Part shown: positions 17,514 to 25,958 of the stretch, in pieces
Position numbering within the stretch: the stretch's first letter is position 1
How the letters are laid out: each line of letters starts with the position of its first letter
NCBI GenBank assembly: GCA_964011675.1
Contig: CAXGPR010000032.1
Coordinates: forward strand, 1 to 36,413
Direction of reading: 5' to 3'
Origin: GCA-2693325 sp964011675
GTDB lineage: Bacteria; Latescibacterota; UBA2968; UBA8231
Length of the DNA stretch: 36,413 nucleotides
The notes under the pieces: model-generated
The model's input: the letters and a program-made list of their open reading frames with translations, nothing else
Told to the model about the DNA's origin: nothing
Databases searched by the model: none
Made by a program: the position numbers and the translations under genes

Positions 17514-17519
17514 GCAAGA
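17479..17519 (+). terminator. Tandem hairpins over the selO stop codon
   Basis: CGAGCA-GGC-TGCTCG (17479-17493) is followed by TCTTGCTC-GTCTT-GAGCAAGA (17499-17519). The second has a perfect 8-bp stem containing the Cys522 codon and the stop. With only 9 bases to the convergent gene, these hairpins may serve as a terminator inside the coding end. There is no T-tract, so termination is not certain. Confidence 0.4.
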
Positions 17520-17522
17520 CCA

Positions 17523-19274
17523 CTAGTCGCGTAGAATCGCTAGTGGGCGGCTAGCGAACCGACCGTCGGCTTCCAAGACCAGATAGTATATACCCGAAGC
17601 GACCCGTTTGCCGGCGGCGTTGCGGCCATCCCACAAAACGGAATGCCCCTGACGCGCCGCACGCGATGCGGGCGCCGTCTGCCAAATCAATTGGCCAGCT
17701 GCCGTATGGACGGAAATACGGGTCGCTCGGCTCGGCTCAGCCAGATCAAATACGATGCGCACCTCTTGGTCTGAGCCTGCGTAGAAGGGGTTGGGCATGG
17801 GCGGGCGCAGCACAGACGTCAGAGCTGGAGGTGCGTCCGTCAATTGGGGATCATACTCTACTTCCAACGCATATTCGTAGGCAAAACCCGACTCTTCTCC
17901 CGACGTAATCACCATGACGACCTCGCGATACTGATCCCAGCTCGCCACGCTCGTCTGTTCGTCGTTCAGCGTCTGGACCACCGCGCTATCTGCGCCCACG
18001 AGAAGTAAGTGACGCTGCCACGAACCACGCTCTGCGCTAAATTTCAGATGAATGCCGCCGCCGCGCAGGCGCGGCTGAAGGCGCACATAAGCGCTGGCGG
18101 TTGCGTCCAGGTCGTATTCATCGCGGGCACTGACCCCATCGTCGACCTCCAAATCGTGCGTGGGCACGAGCGGGTATTTATACCCCTCGGCATAGTACGC
18201 CTCGCGAGCGCGCAGACCCGTAAAGTAGTTCCACACGGCAAATTGGCTCAGCGCGACGCTCAAGCCGCCGGGCTGTATGTCGAGCAGCATGCGATTAAAG
18301 TGCTCTAACCGAGCGTTACCGCGCCGACCAATTTCTTCCCATATGAGGCGATTGACGTGCGGGCCGTAGCGCTGATCGAGGAAAAGGGAAAAAATAGACG
18401 TGCCGTAGATGTGGAAGTCTGCACCCACGCGGCTACCCGAGTTGAGCGCGCGGTGGGGAGCCCCTAAAAAACTGGGTAGGTACTGCAGATAGTCGTCGAC
18501 TTCCGGATAGACCACCTCTTCCATCCACGTAGACGTGCTCTCCTGCCACCAGATACTATCGCTGCCTTGGTAGTATCCAAACTGAATCGCGTGATGGAAT
18601 TCGTGCGCAATCGTCACGCGCAGCGCGTCGAGTCCTTTGGTCTGCTGGTATATTGGGTTAGCGTAGTCGTTATCGATTTCGAGATAGCTCGACGAGGTTT
18701 TACCGGCGCGCTCAGGATAGGTAAAGCCGTACGCGCCACCGCGTCCTAAGTCGACGATATATACGTCGTACTCATCGCCATCTACCCCGCCATCTTCGGG
18801 CGGTGGACTATAGCCCATTTGATCAATCTGCAAAACCCAGACGCTGTCGAGCACTGCCATAGTCAGATCGACGTAGTCTGGCACGCCGTTGGCATTGGAG
18901 TCCGTTGGATCGACCCGCTCAGAACCTTCAGTATCGTAGTGTACGCGAAAGCGACCGCTGGGCGAAACGGTACTAAAATCGGCACTGGGACGACGCTGCA
19001 CGAGTTTGCCCAAACGGCGAGCGTAGTCCGCGTCCATATGCGGCAAGGCAGACACGGCATGCACGACGTGGGGCGTGCCACAGAAAGCGTGCGGCATGCT
19101 CTCCCGGTATGCGATCGGAAGCTCTGTTCTATCGCGCATACCCTGCAGTTGGTACAGCAACGCAGTGCCGAGGTCGAGCTGACCTGCCTCATATGCTTTT
19201 TCTACCAGCGTTTCCGCATCGACGTGCGCAATACCCCACAGTAGGGCCAGTGCACTACCTATTCGTCTTATCAC
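17523..19274 (-). CDS. Secreted HExxH metalloprotease (MXAN_6640-like) with FlgD-like C-terminal sorting domain
   Basis: A 583-residue exported protein. Residues 1-20 form a signal peptide ending VDA. The zinc site is HEFHH (224-228), with E245 in WWQEST as the likely third ligand, matching the MXAN_6640-type putative metalloproteases. A calcium-like segment DPTDSNANG lies at 122-130. The last 90 residues, with PNPF, WDGRNAAG and SGIYYL, form the FlgD-like/type IX-like domain of secreted FCB proteins. The start codon is GTG, with GAGGG 9 bases upstream. It probably acts on extracellular peptides or matrix. Family assignment rests on motif recognition. Confidence 0.8.
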   Translation of the reverse strand: MIRRIGSALALLWGIAHVDAETLVEKAYEAGQLDLGTALLYQLQGMRDRTELPIAYRESMPHAFCGTPHVVHAVSALPHMDADYARRLGKLVQRRPSADFSTVSPSGRFRVHYDTEGSERVDPTDSNANGVPDYVDLTMAVLDSVWVLQIDQMGYSPPPEDGGVDGDEYDVYIVDLGRGGAYGFTYPERAGKTSSSYLEIDNDYANPIYQQTKGLDALRVTIAHEFHHAIQFGYYQGSDSIWWQESTSTWMEEVVYPEVDDYLQYLPSFLGAPHRALNSGSRVGADFHIYGTSIFSLFLDQRYGPHVNRLIWEEIGRRGNARLEHFNRMLLDIQPGGLSVALSQFAVWNYFTGLRAREAYYAEGYKYPLVPTHDLEVDDGVSARDEYDLDATASAYVRLQPRLRGGGIHLKFSAERGSWQRHLLLVGADSAVVQTLNDEQTSVASWDQYREVVMVITSGEESGFAYEYALEVEYDPQLTDAPPALTSVLRPPMPNPFYAGSDQEVRIVFDLAEPSRATRISVHTAAGQLIWQTAPASRAARQGHSVLWDGRNAAGKRVASGIYYLVLEADGRFASRPLAILRD

Positions 19275-19496
19275 AATACGGCGCCCTCACGACATAGATG
19301 TATATTGGAAAAATAAACGCTCTCTACGTTCTTTGCCAAAGCACGAGAGATACCCGCTAGATCCCATCCAAACGCTTAGACGTGGTCAATTGTAGAAAGT
19401 TTCGTTTATTCTTTTCATTGGTTAAAAGCCTATAGGTGCGTAATACATCGCGCCAATGACACGCACTGACTCGATCAGCATACAGGAGCTATACCC

Positions 19497-20465
19497 ATGG
19501 AACTCACCCACCGCCCACGTCGTCTACGCCGCTCGGAAAGCGTGCGCAGCCTCGTGCGAGAAACGGCCCTGCGTGCCGATGACCTCATTCTACCCCTATT
19601 CGTTACTGAGGGAATGCGGCAGCGCCAGCCTATTGAATCCATGCCCGGTCAGTTTCGCTTCTCCGTAGACGAACTAGTGCACGAGTGCTGCCAGGTATAT
19701 GAACTCGGCATTCCGGCCGTCAACCTCTTCGGCTATTCTGCGGAGAAAGACGATAAGGCCACCGCGTCGTACGATCCCAACGGACTGATTCAACGGGCCG
19801 TCGCCGCCATCAAGTCCGAAGTGCCCGAACTTTGCGTGCAAACTGATATCGCGCTGGATCCCTACACCAACCACGGTCACGACGGGCTCGTCATCGATGG
19901 CGAAATCGTCAACGACGAAACCATAACGGTCTTGTGCCGCATGGCGCTTTCACACGCCGAAGCTGGGGTCGACTGGGTCGCACCGTCCGACATGATGGAC
20001 GGACGGATAGGTGCACTCCGCATGGCCCTCGACGATGCGGGTTTCAGCCACGTGGGCATTTTGGCCTATTCGGCCAAGTATGCCTCGTGCTTTTACGGAC
20101 CTTTTCGCGGAGCACTCGACTCAGCGCCTAAAAAAGGTGACAAAAAAACGTATCAAATGGATCCGGCCAACGCGCGCGAGGCGCTACGCGAAATTACACT
20201 GGATATAAGAGAGGGGGCCGACGTCGTCATGGTCAAACCGGCGCTAGCCTATCTCGACGTAATAGCAGCGGCCCGCCAAGCCTTCGACGTGCCCATTGCC
20301 GCCTATAACGTATCGGGTGAATACGGTATGGTTGTAGCGGCTGCCGAGCGGGGATGGGCCGAACGAGAGAAATCTGTTATGGAAATTTTGACCTCGATCA
20401 AGCGATCAGGTGCCGATATGATTCTCACCTACTTCGCAAAAGAAGCGGTCGGCTACATGCGCTAA
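19497..20465 (+). CDS. hemB: Delta-aminolevulinic acid dehydratase (porphobilinogen synthase)
   Basis: A 322-residue HemB that condenses two 5-aminolevulinate molecules into porphobilinogen in tetrapyrrole (haem, B12) synthesis. The Schiff-base lysines are K194 in SAKYASCFYG and K247 in MVKPA. The metal region reads ALDPYTNHGHDG (119-130) and lacks the cysteines of zinc enzymes, as in the magnesium-dependent type. AGGAG lies 8 bases before the ATG. The gene stands alone on the plus strand after a 222-base gap and ends at a strong terminator. Its neighbours do not belong to the haem pathway. Confidence 0.96.
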   Translation: MELTHRPRRLRRSESVRSLVRETALRADDLILPLFVTEGMRQRQPIESMPGQFRFSVDELVHECCQVYELGIPAVNLFGYSAEKDDKATASYDPNGLIQRAVAAIKSEVPELCVQTDIALDPYTNHGHDGLVIDGEIVNDETITVLCRMALSHAEAGVDWVAPSDMMDGRIGALRMALDDAGFSHVGILAYSAKYASCFYGPFRGALDSAPKKGDKKTYQMDPANAREALREITLDIREGADVVMVKPALAYLDVIAAARQAFDVPIAAYNVSGEYGMVVAAAERGWAEREKSVMEILTSIKRSGADMILTYFAKEAVGYMR

Positions 20466-20493
20466 ACGCAGGTCGGGCGCTCCCTGTGGGCAC

Positions 20494-20544
20494 AAATAAA
20501 AAAGCCGGTCGAACGCGCTGTGCGTTCGACCGGCTTTTTTATTT
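20494..20544. terminator. Perfect bidirectional intrinsic terminator
   Basis: A GC stem (GCCGGTCGAACGC, 20504-20516, with its exact complement 20522-20534) has a 5-base loop. It is flanked by an A-run and a T-run that extend the pairing to 23 bases. T-tracts lie on both strands, so it can end hemB and the convergent MetE-domain gene (stop at 20552). Confidence 0.95.
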
Positions 20545-20551
20545 TCGACAT

Positions 20552-21586
20552 TTATAAACCCAAATATAAATCGCGACCGGCGGCTAACGCCGCAATTTTT
20601 CGATCTGCAACGGACCGCTTGAGCATCCAGAACCCACAGTCGGGGTGTATGTAGCGCACACGGCCGGGACCGGCTACTTTTTCGGCCGCCTCGATACTGC
20701 GCGCAATCCCATCGGCGGTCTCGACATGGTTAACCTTGACGTCTACCACGCCAATGCCTATTTGGATACGCGAATCAATCTCTCGAAGTGCCTGCAAGTC
20801 ATCCTCTGGCCGATGTGCCAATTCCAACACTAGATGGTCGCAGTGTAGCTCGTTTAAAAAAGCGTGCAGCGCTTTCCACGTGCCCGATTGGATTGTCTGG
20901 CCGCCGTAGTTTCCAAAACAGAAATGAACGCCGCGCGTGGTACCTTCATCCACCTGATCTAGAACGGCATTAAGAGCCTTCGCAGCCATGGGGCCATGAT
21001 CTGGATTGCCGGGAATATTGGCCTCGTCAATTTGAATGCATGCGCAGGGCAGGCCTCGCACCTGCGCTCCCAGCACGTCGGCAACGGCCATGAGCATTTC
21101 CTCAAAGTCACCGTAGTGGCGATCAAGTAAAGTCCGCGCGAGCATATAGGGGCTTGTCAGCGTGAATTTAAACGGTCCTCCAGCTACCGCAGCGGCACGC
21201 GCGCAGTCCGACAGCAAATCGAGCCCCCCCTCGGACAGCGCTTCGTCAATAACAGCCGCCGGCTTGGCGCGAAAGCCCATCGTCTGCATGGCGGCAAACT
21301 CCTCTACTTCACTGCGACCAAATACAGACCGCGTGCCGCCCATCGGGCGCACAAAATACTCAATCATGCCATTCGTATCGGGGTGGTTTATATCAAACCG
21401 ATACAGCTCTCCATCGGTTGGCAAATCGATACCCGTCTGACGCTGCGTATCAAATACGACGCGCGTAGCGTCGGAGACCGCCTGCTCGCTGGGAAGGGCT
21501 ACCAACCATTCAGGCACGGGATATGAGCCGACGGTCGTTGTCAGAATAGCCGGCTTAGTTGGGGCTGCTTGAACCTGTTCTACCAT
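20552..21586 (-). CDS. Stand-alone MetE C-terminal-domain protein (cobalamin-independent methionine synthase family) A
   Basis: A 344-residue protein covering only the catalytic (C-terminal) half of MetE; full MetE is about 750 residues. All zinc ligands are present: H221 and C223 in HFCFGN, E255 in VLELAHRP, and C317 in HPDCGF. Substrate-like elements TVGSYP (18-23) and IDEAN (186-190) are also kept. Without the N-terminal domain such proteins do not use the usual folate arrangement. Some short families make methionine with other methyl donors, others are demethylases or unknown. The window also holds metY and metX, which would supply homocysteine. The ATG has an AGAGAG site upstream. Function: methyl transfer from or to a thiol, partner unknown. 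Confidence 0.85.
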   Translation of the reverse strand: MVEQVQAAPTKPAILTTTVGSYPVPEWLVALPSEQAVSDATRVVFDTQRQTGIDLPTDGELYRFDINHPDTNGMIEYFVRPMGGTRSVFGRSEVEEFAAMQTMGFRAKPAAVIDEALSEGGLDLLSDCARAAAVAGGPFKFTLTSPYMLARTLLDRHYGDFEEMLMAVADVLGAQVRGLPCACIQIDEANIPGNPDHGPMAAKALNAVLDQVDEGTTRGVHFCFGNYGGQTIQSGTWKALHAFLNELHCDHLVLELAHRPEDDLQALREIDSRIQIGIGVVDVKVNHVETADGIARSIEAAEKVAGPGRVRYIHPDCGFWMLKRSVADRKIAALAAGRDLYLGL

Positions 21587-21687
21587 ATAACGCTCTCTGT
21601 TAACGGTGATTTTAAACGATTTACTGTGCGCTTAAGTAATAAGCAGGACAGCCTTTACTCGCAACGCCTCTGCTGCGGACAGAATAC

Positions 21688-24003
21688 TTAATAGGTTACA
21701 CTGACTGCGCGAGATGCGCTCTGAGCACGCGCATCGCCTTCGACGCGCAGGCGCACGACGTAAATTCCGGGCGGCACGCGCCGCCCTCCCTCATCCATTC
21801 CATCCCAAGCAAGTGTATGTGGTCCCGCGACGGCCAAATGCTCGATCGACCGCACTCGACGACCCCCTGCATCAAATACGTGCAGAGACAGGGGTCGGTG
21901 TTCCAACATGTTTATCAGGTCAAAATGCACTTCTAACGCTTCGTTCACACCGTCCCCGTTGGGCGTAACGCACGACGCGCCAAAGTCGACGTTGACAAAG
22001 AGCGCCTCTGTAAGCGACAGGTACACGGCGTTGGTGCTGCTCTCGACCTGGTCGGTAGCATCGCCTGCCTCGACGCGCTGTCGAACCGCTACATCCATAG
22101 AGCTGTCCTGTAAAAAAGCGTCAAAGCGCGTCGCCTGCACAAAAACCTCAGAAGCAAATCGCAGTTCTACCAACTCATCTTGGCGCACTCGACGCTGAAA
22201 GCGCGCACTAAAGCCCGCCCGCTCTACTGACACCTCTACAGAAACGGGCTCGTTCTCAATCGCCGCGCTGACAAAGCGCAACGACGCGGTCGATTCCAGT
22301 GCAATCCGATCAAAGCCGCGCGCACTCTGCGACGCGCGCACAAAGTAGGTGAATTCCTCTTCGACTCCGGGCCGCACCTCAACGGGATACACCTCGCCCA
22401 GCACTCGAGCCGCCAGCGGCGCCGAGTAATCGAGCGCCACCCAGTCAAGCCCAGCGGCCGCACGGCCTCTATCTCCGGCAATTAGGCGCGCCTCTATCTC
22501 GGCATAGCGCCGGGGAGACGGCGAGAGAAATCCCTGCCCCGAACGCGCATAAGAACTGCTCCAAGGACTCCAATCTCCCCCCACGACAAGGGACGTGTCC
22601 ACGCGACCGCGAAAGGAAGGGATCAGACGATTCCACTGCTTTTCTGTAATCTCCTTGTTATCGCGATTATAGAATACCGTTTCCGTTTCCAGAGCATTAC
22701 CCGAACGCGTGCGCAGTTCGACGCGAGCCGCCCTATCGCCGACGGCCTGCCAGCGCAACGCATGAACGTTTTTATCTCCGTTTAAATCCAGTATGGGCGA
22801 GCGCAGTCTCACCTGCTCTGGGTAGCCCTCGCCAAAAATCTGCACTTCCTGCGTCCGCCCCGAGGCAAAGCAGCCCGTATTCTGCGCAGAGCCGTTCTGA
22901 CAGTTGCTATCCCAAAACTTCCATCGCACCTGCACAAAACGCGCCGGTAGCGGCGCAAAAGCGTGATCGACGAGACCCTGTCCTGACGGCAGGTTCGTCT
23001 GCACGCCGGAAAAATGCTTCTGCCAAACGAGCGATCCATCGGGCGCCAGCGAACCGTCGGACGTCTCCAGTTCGTAAAAGCGAAAGTCGAATCGGCCTCC
23101 AACGCCGCTAATCAGACGCAGCAAATCAATCCGGTACGAAGCACCCAGGTCGACCTTTATGTGCGCATAGGTATCTTCTGCGTTGACCTCTCGTCCAGTC
23201 GGGTACCAAGCCGTCGTCACCAGCCCATCGACGGCTGCCAGCAGTCGCCCTTTGCTGATGGCCAGCGGATCGTCCACCTCCACGGCGATATCGACCTCCC
23301 CACCGCGATCAATGGCTCCCAACACCAAGTTATCGCCAAAGCTTTGCACTATTATTTCACTCAAGCGAGCACCCGCCGGGCTTTGTAAAACCTGCACGTA
23401 CACGTTTTTAACGAGAGATTGTGCGGGATCTGTCAGCGCAAATCGCACGCGGTGGCGGCTGTTTTCCACGTAGCGGTGGCGGATGGGGTAGACCAGCGTG
23501 CCCTCGATAAATGAGCGTGTCTCATCGCGCATCATCGCCCCGTTGGACACCAAAATTTCAAACAGTTCAAAGGGCGGTGCACTTGCATCAAAAACAAGTT
23601 CTATCCACTCGGCTGAAACAGCGCGACCGAGATCGATCTCGATCCACGCATCGCGCTGCGACGCGCTCGGACGGGGAGCCCAGCCAGTGTGCTCATCGCC
23701 ATCAATGACTGCACTAGCCAGAGCGCGGTTTGATCCAGCACCGCGCACGCCGCCGCCGAAATCGCGCGCGTTGCGCGCAGCATTGGCGTGACGCAGAATC
23801 GCCACCGGTCGTACGATTCCACTCGGCAAGACTTCCACCGCACCGCCCGGCAGGTCCCACGTTTTCCATTGAGCGGCCGATTCGAAACGCAATTGGTCTG
23901 CGGACAGCGTATAAGAGCCCAGCAGTGCAATAATTAGGGATCGTAGAACCCATTGCACAGGGCCCAATATAGACGGGGCAATGACACGCCTCAAGAGGAA
24001 CAA
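21688..24003 (-). CDS. Large secreted protein with discoidin-like segments and FlgD-like C-terminal domain
   Basis: An exported protein of up to 771 residues. The N-terminus holds a hydrophobic signal ending LLGSYTLSA. Two regions (about 85-200 and 250-395) look like discoidin/F5-8C carbohydrate-binding folds, with phrases such as DGDEHTGW, WIEIDLG and HIKVDLG. The middle is beta-rich and unrecognised. The C-terminus has CVTPNGDGVNE and then the FlgD-like elements WDGMDEGG and PPGIYVV, usual for surface or secreted proteins of FCB-type bacteria. The frame opens with TTG at 24003; a GTG at 23958 gives a cleaner signal peptide. It lies 28 bases after the MetE-domain gene B and is probably co-transcribed. 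No catalytic motif was found. Confidence 0.7.
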   Translation of the reverse strand: MFLLRRVIAPSILGPVQWVLRSLIIALLGSYTLSADQLRFESAAQWKTWDLPGGAVEVLPSGIVRPVAILRHANAARNARDFGGGVRGAGSNRALASAVIDGDEHTGWAPRPSASQRDAWIEIDLGRAVSAEWIELVFDASAPPFELFEILVSNGAMMRDETRSFIEGTLVYPIRHRYVENSRHRVRFALTDPAQSLVKNVYVQVLQSPAGARLSEIIVQSFGDNLVLGAIDRGGEVDIAVEVDDPLAISKGRLLAAVDGLVTTAWYPTGREVNAEDTYAHIKVDLGASYRIDLLRLISGVGGRFDFRFYELETSDGSLAPDGSLVWQKHFSGVQTNLPSGQGLVDHAFAPLPARFVQVRWKFWDSNCQNGSAQNTGCFASGRTQEVQIFGEGYPEQVRLRSPILDLNGDKNVHALRWQAVGDRAARVELRTRSGNALETETVFYNRDNKEITEKQWNRLIPSFRGRVDTSLVVGGDWSPWSSSYARSGQGFLSPSPRRYAEIEARLIAGDRGRAAAGLDWVALDYSAPLAARVLGEVYPVEVRPGVEEEFTYFVRASQSARGFDRIALESTASLRFVSAAIENEPVSVEVSVERAGFSARFQRRVRQDELVELRFASEVFVQATRFDAFLQDSSMDVAVRQRVEAGDATDQVESSTNAVYLSLTEALFVNVDFGASCVTPNGDGVNEALEVHFDLINMLEHRPLSLHVFDAGGRRVRSIEHLAVAGPHTLAWDGMDEGGRRVPPGIYVVRLRVEGDARAQSASRAVSVTY

Positions 24004-24031
24004 ACAGGGGGGTAAAATGCGCGAAGCGACG

Positions 24032-25105
24032 CTATGAGTAGCAGTCGCGCAGGCGGTGGGCAGCTTCCACCATATTCTTCAATTTCTCATACACTTCTTC
24101 CAAATCGACCCGGGCCGCCGATCCAGGCGCAAACCCGCAGTCCGGGTTCAGCACGATACGCTCGGCGGGCAGATAGCGGAGCGCGCGCTCAACCCGCTCT
24201 ACGATCTGGTCGACCGAATCCACCTCACCCGGATGCACGCCCAGACAGCCCAAGCCGATTTCAAAGTCGTCGCGCAGCGCACCAAACACCTCCGTATCAC
24301 CTGCTCCCGGCGCGGTAAATTCCATGGTTAGATGATGCACTCTAAGCGCATTCAAATAGCGAATAATCGGCCCGTATCCGCCCGTGCGCATCGCTTCTCC
24401 GCGCACGCGTGCACCAGCCCGGCGGCACAGATGGACAGCCAACCGAACGTCTTCGATGCCCTCCACAACGGCGTTGATCATTTCTGCGGAAAAGGCCGCT
24501 TCTGCGTCGGCATCGGCGTATTCTGCCCGCACCGAATCATCTACCAGCAGGCACAGGTGAGGATCATCTATCTGCACGACGTCAACCCCTTCGTCTCGCA
24601 GCAGCGTCAATTCGCAGCGCAGCACCGGGACGCAGGCCTCCACAAAGGCGCGCCGAGTCGGATATGCCGCAGATGATTTCTGCTCATCCCACATGCGTTC
24701 GCCCAAGAGGGCGGGCGCGGGGAGCGTCGTCTTGATACGACGGTTGGTAACGGCCTTTAAATGACGCACCTCAGACGCGATAAAGCCCGGATTCTTTTCT
24801 TCGAGCCGGTCCGTAACAATCGTCCATGGCCGACCGTCTTCTTCACCGAGCGTAAAACCGTGCGCCAGTTCGGCGATAACGCCGATATAAGACGCACGAC
24901 GCCATTCCCCGTCGCTGACGATGTCAATGCCGGCCTGCTCCTGCAGCGATACGATATATGCAACGGCCCGATTCATTAGTTCGGCCTGCCGCGCCGCGTC
25001 TTCGCCGCGTCCGCCCGTGACAATCTCACGCACAAAGTCAGGCCGCGGCATCGAACCCACCACCGCAGTGGGAAACAGCGTTCCGTAGTGATCTAATGTT
25101 GACAT
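24032..25105 (-). CDS. Stand-alone MetE C-terminal-domain protein B
   Basis: A 357-residue paralogue of the MetE catalytic domain, clearly different from protein A. Zinc ligands are H225 and C227 in VHLCRRAG, E262 in TMEFT, and C323 in NPDCGF. The start region VVGSMPRP (15-22) and the QIDDPH motif (178-183) fit the family. The N-terminal half of MetE is absent. Its ATG directly abuts the TAA of the LicC-like gene, so the two are strongly coupled. That link suggests a role in modifying or breaking down a methylated metabolite rather than bulk methionine synthesis, but this is inference. Confidence 0.84.
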   Translation of the reverse strand: MSTLDHYGTLFPTAVVGSMPRPDFVREIVTGGRGEDAARQAELMNRAVAYIVSLQEQAGIDIVSDGEWRRASYIGVIAELAHGFTLGEEDGRPWTIVTDRLEEKNPGFIASEVRHLKAVTNRRIKTTLPAPALLGERMWDEQKSSAAYPTRRAFVEACVPVLRCELTLLRDEGVDVVQIDDPHLCLLVDDSVRAEYADADAEAAFSAEMINAVVEGIEDVRLAVHLCRRAGARVRGEAMRTGGYGPIIRYLNALRVHHLTMEFTAPGAGDTEVFGALRDDFEIGLGCLGVHPGEVDSVDQIVERVERALRYLPAERIVLNPDCGFAPGSAARVDLEEVYEKLKNMVEAAHRLRDCYS

Positions 25106-25879
25106 TTAATCTCTATATTCCTGCTGCCAGCGCACGTTGGCCAGAGCATAATCTTCTTCTGTGTCAATCTCCATATACTCGCCGTCCGTCGTAACCATGC
25201 GAACATCGACACCGTCTTCTATCATAAACTGGAAGAGATGGATCAGATAAGCCTTTTCAAAGGAAGTGCCATCACGCCAGATTGAACCGGCAAATGCCGC
25301 TCGTGCCCGGTAGTAGTAGTCGCGCAGGGCCCGTGCGCCTAGGTCGTTGAAACGCGCTACGCCAATGTACTCTCCGCTGGCCTGCTCCGAACCAATGCTG
25401 CGCTCTATACGCACGATTCTATCTCCGTCGGCTATCACTTTCTCCGCGTCGTCTTCTGGGTGCTGGGAACGATCGACATAGCGGGCGCGCCACTCCGTAT
25501 CTACGCAGAGCACAATATCGCCTGGATGCGTCAACGCGCGCTGCACGACAGAGGTGCGATAGAGTATGTCTGAATACGAGCATAGAAAGCCAGCATCCAT
25601 GTCTGCTTCTGCGTAAAAAAGCGATGCGAGGATATTATTATTTGGCCAATCGGCGTTGTGTCGGAAGTCGAGTTCGGGATAGTCGGTGCGAATCTGCTCT
25701 ATGCGATATCCGCCGATAAATATAGGAGCAGACAAACCGGCCTCTCGCAGCGCATTCAAAAGCCAGTCGAGAATACGGCGGTTGCCGATGGGCGCATAGC
25801 ACTTAGGCTGTTCATCCGTCAGCGCATTGAGGCGACTACCGCGCCCAGCGCCGATAATAATTGGTTGCACGATGTCCAT
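25106..25879 (-). CDS. LicC-like nucleotidyltransferase (phosphocholine/phosphonate cytidylyltransferase family)
   Basis: A 257-residue Rossmann-like NTP transferase. The nucleotide loop is GAGRGSRL (10-17), with PK at 25-26. D104 in SYSDILY and D239 in MEIDTEEDY are the likely metal ligands. The pattern NNNILASL (80-87), GEYIGVARF (169-177) and the final EID motif resemble LicC-type enzymes. These join CTP to phosphocholine, a phosphonate such as aminoethylphosphonate, or a sugar phosphate. The ATG at 25879 has GGGAG just upstream; an ATG at 25909 is in frame. The stop abuts the next gene's start. The exact substrate is not evident. Confidence 0.75.
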   Translation of the reverse strand: MDIVQPIIIGAGRGSRLNALTDEQPKCYAPIGNRRILDWLLNALREAGLSAPIFIGGYRIEQIRTDYPELDFRHNADWPNNNILASLFYAEADMDAGFLCSYSDILYRTSVVQRALTHPGDIVLCVDTEWRARYVDRSQHPEDDAEKVIADGDRIVRIERSIGSEQASGEYIGVARFNDLGARALRDYYYRARAAFAGSIWRDGTSFEKAYLIHLFQFMIEDGVDVRMVTTDGEYMEIDTEEDYALANVRWQQEYRD

Positions 25880-25958
25880 TTCTCCCTGTCGGGGTATCAG
25901 AATAGCCATGCACTGCGACGATAGATGCGATGACTCGTGACGTACTGCTATCGCCTAC

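Noticed and set aside
17499..17519. Selenocysteine insertion element in selO
   Set aside because: The codon at the Sec position is TGC (Cys), so no recoding is needed; only the hairpin itself is reported.
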